From the NCBI RefSeq assembly GCF_006517435.1, contig NZ_VHQG01000002.1, positions 193,390 to 257,389 of the forward strand: a stretch of 64,000 bases of DNA, written 5' to 3'. The stretch is from Schumannella soli (GTDB lineage Bacteria; Actinomycetota; Actinomycetes; Actinomycetales; Microbacteriaceae). Below the pieces are notes generated by a model that saw only the letters and a program-made list of their open reading frames with translations, ran no database searches and was not told where the DNA came from. Shown piece after piece: positions 60,836 through 64,000 of the stretch (positions are counted from its first letter, which is position 1; every line of letters begins with the position of its first letter). The translations under genes were made by a program, and so were the position numbers.

Positions 60836-61597
60836 GTGATCGCAGCGCAGCGACGGCAGCTCATCCTCGAGACCGTGCACCGGGACGGTGCCGTGTCGAT
60901 CCGCGCGCTCGCCGAGCTGCTCGACACCTCGGCGGTCACGATCCGCCGTGACCTCGACTATCTCGACTCGATCGGCCGGCTCACCCGCTCGCACGGCGGC
61001 GCCGTCAGCGGCCAGCCGCTGCGCGAGTCACCGTGGTCGGAGAAGGTCGGGCAGGCCGCCGAAGCCAAGGCCGCGATCGGCCGGGCCGCCGCCGAGCTCG
61101 TCGGCGAGGGCGACGTGGTCGTCATCGGTCCCGGCACCACGACGGCCGAACTCGCGCGCGCTCTCGCCGGCCGCGCCGGACTGACGGTCTTCACGAATTC
61201 GCTGCTGGTCGCTGACATCCTCGTCGACTCGCCCGGAAACGAGGTCGTCGTGACCGGCGGGACCCTGCGCGCGGGCATCCGCGCCCTCGTCGGCGACGGC
61301 ACGACGCGGATGCTGCGCGGGCTGCACGCCGACTTCACCTTCCTGTCGGGTAACGGCATCGATCCCGAGTTCGGGGTCTCGACCCCGAACCTCACGGTGG
61401 CCGAGTCGGATCGCGCGATGGCGGCCGCCGGTCACCAGGTGGTGGCCCTGCTCGACCACACCAAGTTCGGCGAGCGCGCCGCGATCCAGACCCTCGCGCC
61501 GAGCTCGATCGACCGGCTCATCACCGACCACGCCTCGCCGCTCGAGGCGACCGCCGCGCTCTCCGCGGCCGGCATCGCCGTGACTGTGGTGCCGTGA
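60836..61597 (+). CDS. DeoR/GlpR-family sugar-operon regulator
   Basis: 253 residues. HTH: AAQRRQLILETVHRDGAVSI RALAELLDTSAVTIRRDLDY LDSIGRLTRSHGGAV, then the sugar-phosphate isomerase-like sensor domain (GPGTTTAELARALAGR, GGTLRAGIRALVGD, FTFLSGNGIDPEFGVSTPNL TVAESDRAM, LLDHTKFGERA). Leaderless: TACGCT, six bases, GTG 60836. It stands immediately before a sugar ABC transporter; GTTTCG-type palindromes lie before both. It probably represses the transporter until a sugar phosphate binds. Confidence 0.95.
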   Translation: MIAAQRRQLILETVHRDGAVSIRALAELLDTSAVTIRRDLDYLDSIGRLTRSHGGAVSGQPLRESPWSEKVGQAAEAKAAIGRAAAELVGEGDVVVIGPGTTTAELARALAGRAGLTVFTNSLLVADILVDSPGNEVVVTGGTLRAGIRALVGDGTTRMLRGLHADFTFLSGNGIDPEFGVSTPNLTVAESDRAMAAAGHQVVALLDHTKFGERAAIQTLAPSSIDRLITDHASPLEATAALSAAGIAVTVVP

Positions 61598-61627
61598 TGC
61601 GGGCCTGTCGATCGACGCTCCCGGGTC

Positions 61628-61643
61628 GTTTCGGTTGCGAAAC
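61628..61643. promoter_or_regulatory. Putative DeoR operator before transporter operon
   Basis: Perfect GTTTCG-GTTG-CGAAAC. Downstream the leader (to 61801) contains TATGAACACGGTTTTGGAACAA-like AT-rich sequence suited to a promoter. Confidence 0.55.
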
Positions 61644-61801
61644 GGCAACGGCGATACCGGCCACTGGACTTATGAACACGGTTTTGGAACAATCGCCCCG
61701 GACACGTTCTCTTCTGAGATTTCATGTTCCTTTCTGAGCGGATCGGCATCCACGCCGCTCTCGCCAACCCGGCAGTCACATCAACAAGGAAGTTGGTTCC
61801 C

Positions 61802-62875
61802 ATGGCACTCCAGCGCACCTCGCGCAGCCTGGTCGCCGCCGTCGGCCTCGCGGCGACGGTCGGACTGATCCTCACCGGTTGCACCAACACCGGCACCGAC
61901 ACGAAGGGCTCGTCGTCGGGTTCCAGCGAGCAGACGGTCAAGGCGAGCGACGGCCCGACCTGCGACCTCGCCACCTACAAGGGCGAGAAGATCGACCTCA
62001 AGGACGCCGTCGTCGGCTTCTCGCAGTCGGAGAAGGAGGACAACCCCTTCCGCATCGCCGAGACGCAGTCGATCAAGGACGAGGCCGCCAAGGTCGGCGT
62101 CAAGAAGTTCATCTCGACCAACGCCCAGTCGACGCTGTCGAAGCAGATCAGCGACATCCAGGACCTGATCTCGCAGGGCGCCAACGTGCTCATCGTCGCG
62201 CCCCTCAACAGCGACGGCCTCGAGCCGGCCCTGTCGGCCGCCCGGGCGAAGAACATCCCGGTCATCACGATCGACCGCAAGCTCAACGCCGAGGCCTGCA
62301 GCGATTACGTCTCGTTCCTCGGATCGGACTTCGTCGAGCAGGGCAAGCGCGCCGCCGACCAGCTCATCAAGGGCACCGGCGGCAAGGGCAAGGTCGCGAT
62401 CCTGCTCGGCGCCTCGGGCAACGGCGTGACCACCGACCGCACCAAGGGCTTCGTCGACGAGATCAAAGCCAAGGGATCGGGCATCGAGATCGTCGCCCAG
62501 CAGACCGGTGACTTCGCCCGCGACAAGGGCCAGTCGGTGACCGAGCAGCTGCTGCAGTCGAACCCGGAGATCACCGCGATCTACGCCGAGAACGACGAGA
62601 TGGGCCTCGGCGCTCAGGCCGCGATCATCGCCGCCGGCAAGACCCCCGGCAAGGACATCCAGATCTACTCGATCGACGGCACCAAGAACGCCGTGTCGCA
62701 GATCGTCGCCGGACAGTACAACGGCGTCATCGAGTCGAACCCCCGCTTCGGACCCCTCGCCTTCAAGACCCTGAAGTCGTTCCTCGCGGGCGACCCGGTC
62801 GGCCAGGACATCATCATCGAAGACGGCGAGTACGACCCCGACAACGCCGCCAGCAAGGTCGACGGGGCCTTCTGA
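61802..62875 (+). CDS. Sugar ABC transporter substrate-binding lipoprotein (YtfQ-like)
   Basis: 357 residues. Lipoprotein signal: basic start, hydrophobic LVAAVGLAATVGLILTGC with lipobox Cys. Mature part is a periplasmic-binding-protein type 1: VVGFSQSEKEDNPFRIAETQ, VLIVAPLNSDGLEPALSAAR, IPVITIDR, KVAILLGASGNGVTTDRTKG F, ITAIYAENDEMGLGAQAAII, IYSIDGTKNA. The closest memory is galactofuranose-binding YtfQ. AAGGAAG precedes ATG 61802. The unusually long leader (204 bp) fits regulated expression. Confidence 0.93.
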   Translation: MALQRTSRSLVAAVGLAATVGLILTGCTNTGTDTKGSSSGSSEQTVKASDGPTCDLATYKGEKIDLKDAVVGFSQSEKEDNPFRIAETQSIKDEAAKVGVKKFISTNAQSTLSKQISDIQDLISQGANVLIVAPLNSDGLEPALSAARAKNIPVITIDRKLNAEACSDYVSFLGSDFVEQGKRAADQLIKGTGGKGKVAILLGASGNGVTTDRTKGFVDEIKAKGSGIEIVAQQTGDFARDKGQSVTEQLLQSNPEITAIYAENDEMGLGAQAAIIAAGKTPGKDIQIYSIDGTKNAVSQIVAGQYNGVIESNPRFGPLAFKTLKSFLAGDPVGQDIIIEDGEYDPDNAASKVDGAF

Positions 62876-62891
62876 TCCCCAGCCGGCTCGT

Positions 62892-62940
62892 CGCATCCTC
62901 TCGCCCCGTCGTTCCGACGGCGTCGGGCGAGGCGGATGCG
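62892..62940 (+). terminator. Long imperfect hairpin between binding-protein and ATPase genes
   Basis: CGCATCC ... GGATGCG with inner CTCGCCC/GGGCGAG and CGTCG/CGACG pairs. In such operons a hairpin here stabilises the binding-protein mRNA and attenuates the ATPase. Confidence 0.65.
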
Positions 62941-63055
62941 GCGGGCCGGCTCCCGTGCGCGGTCGGCTCGGGCATCCCCGCACGTCGCCCGAACCGCACC
63001 CGAACCCGGGACGCCCCGCGAGGAGCATCCCGACCCGAGGAAGAAAGGTGAGGTC

Positions 63056-64000
63056 GTGACGGAGTCGTCCACCTCGAATCCGGCCGGCGCCGACGTCAGC
63101 AGCGCATCCGCCGGAACCCCGGTGCTGCAGGCGCGCGGCGTCTCGAAGCGCTTCTCGGGCGTGACCGCCCTCGACGGCATCGACTTCACGGTGCTGCCCG
63201 GCGAGGCGCACGCCCTCATGGGCGAGAACGGCGCCGGCAAGTCGACGCTGATCAAGGTGCTCACCGGCGTCTACCAGCCCGACGACGGCGAGCTCGCCCT
63301 GCACGGCGAGCCGGTGCGCTTCGCCCGCCCGCTCGACGCGCAGAAGTCGGGGGTGTCGACCATCTACCAGGAGGTCAACCTGATCCCCCTGATGTCGGTG
63401 GCGCAGAACATCTTCCTCGGCCGCGAACCGCGCGGCTTCCTCGGACTCATCGACCACCGCCGCATGTACGCCGACGCGCGCGAACTGCTCGGCACCTACG
63501 GCATCCAGGTGGATGTGCGTCGCCCGCTGCGCAGCCTGGCCCTCGGCGTTCAGCAGATGGTCGCCCTCGCCCGCGCGGTGAGCATCAACGCCCGCGTCGT
63601 GATCATGGACGAGCCGACCTCGTCGCTCGAGACCGCCGAGGTCGAGACGCTGTTCCGCGTGATCGGGATGCTGCGGGCCGAGGGCATCGCGATCGTCTAC
63701 GTGAGCCACCGCATGGACGAGATCTACCGCGTCTGCGAGAAGGTCACCGTGCTGCGCGACGGCAAGGTGGTGCACGTCGGCGATCTCGCCGAGCTGCCCC
63801 GCGTCGAGCTCGTCTCGAAGATGCTCGGCCGCAGCGTCGACGCCGTCGCGAAGGGCGGCGCGACCTCGTTCAGCGAGGACTCGCACGTCAGCGAGGCCAC
63901 CCCGGTGCTGACCGCGACCGACCTCAGCCGCCGCCACCAGATCGACGGCGTCGGCCTCACCATCCGCCCCGGCGAGGTCGTCGGCCTCGGCGGACTGCTC
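63056..64000 (+). CDS. Sugar ABC transporter ATP-binding protein, 3' end outside window
   Basis: First 315 residues of a double-ATPase importer subunit (RbsA/MglA/YtfR class, about 500 residues in full). First nucleotide-binding domain complete: Walker A GENGAGKST, Q-loop YQEVNL, signature ALGVQQMVALARAV (LGVQQM in place of LSGGQ, as in this class), Walker B VVIMDEPTSS, His-loop YVSHRMDE. The second domain has begun (LTATDLSRRHQIDGVGLTIR). GTG 63056 has AAAGGTGAGG. A 25-residue Ser/Ala lead-in precedes the fold. The permease genes should lie to the right. Confidence 0.96.
   Translation, partial: MTESSTSNPAGADVSSASAGTPVLQARGVSKRFSGVTALDGIDFTVLPGEAHALMGENGAGKSTLIKVLTGVYQPDDGELALHGEPVRFARPLDAQKSGVSTIYQEVNLIPLMSVAQNIFLGREPRGFLGLIDHRRMYADARELLGTYGIQVDVRRPLRSLALGVQQMVALARAVSINARVVIMDEPTSSLETAEVETLFRVIGMLRAEGIAIVYVSHRMDEIYRVCEKVTVLRDGKVVHVGDLAELPRVELVSKMLGRSVDAVAKGGATSFSEDSHVSEATPVLTATDLSRRHQIDGVGLTIRPGEVVGLGGLL

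Overview
The window looks like a chromosome segment of a high-GC actinomycete, most probably a Microbacteriaceae member. The evidence is the strong G/C third-position bias, actinobacterial families (two DUF3263 proteins, DUF3027, DUF2530, LytR_C, XPB plus a helicase-associated partner), a PhoP-type two-component pair and a large MTES_1575-like helicase-fold protein. This is inferred from protein families; I ran no database search.

Layout. 1-20 kb is mostly housekeeping: DUF2332 (open at the left edge), DUF3263, LytR_C, cspA, groEL behind two CIRCE operators, an HD protein, WXG100, the PhoP/PhoR-like pair, dinB, a RibD_C reductase, the XPB helicase operon, a second cold-shock protein with DUF3027, serC, a DtxR regulator, a possible 33-aa microprotein with a strong terminator, an HNH endonuclease and a membrane-anchored CHAP protein. 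A tRNA-Arg(CCU) at 20.8 kb is followed by an island of visibly lower GC (about 20.9-23.8 kb). It carries a six-helix membrane protein with a HEPN-like C-terminal domain, a frameshifted gene and an orphan recombinase-type HTH protein.

24-31 kb holds metabolic genes (hydrolase, dehydratase-like/glyoxalase fusion, LLM flavoprotein, CPBP protease, VOC protein, HxlR/SDR pair, phytoene-desaturase-like oxidoreductase). A lower-GC TIR-domain gene starts at the stop codon of that oxidoreductase. A NERD protein and a gene graveyard (33.8-34.2 kb) follow. The graveyard holds remnants matching three genes that are intact elsewhere in the window. 34-48 kb: an SDR/HTH divergent pair, MFS efflux, AraC, a squalene-cyclase-like protein, an ABC1 kinase, pyruvate oxidase, alpha/beta hydrolase, PhzF and an NCS2 permease that appears to start at ATC.

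48-64 kb: small proteins, a MarR regulator that seems to share one palindrome with its neighbouring operon, a very large degenerate SF1 helicase-like protein, mscL, FmdB, 5-FTHF cyclo-ligase, galU, an acetyltransferase, pdxH, a serine-recombinase-like protein lacking key catalytic residues, and a DeoR-controlled sugar ABC transporter that runs off the right edge.

A recurring property is leaderless expression: at more than a dozen genes a TANNNT hexamer sits exactly 6-7 nt before the start codon with no Shine-Dalgarno. The best candidates for an undescribed system are the membrane-anchored HEPN-like protein beside the tRNA and the TIR gene spliced onto the oxidoreductase 3' end. Both are single-gene, lower-GC insertions with defence-type domains.
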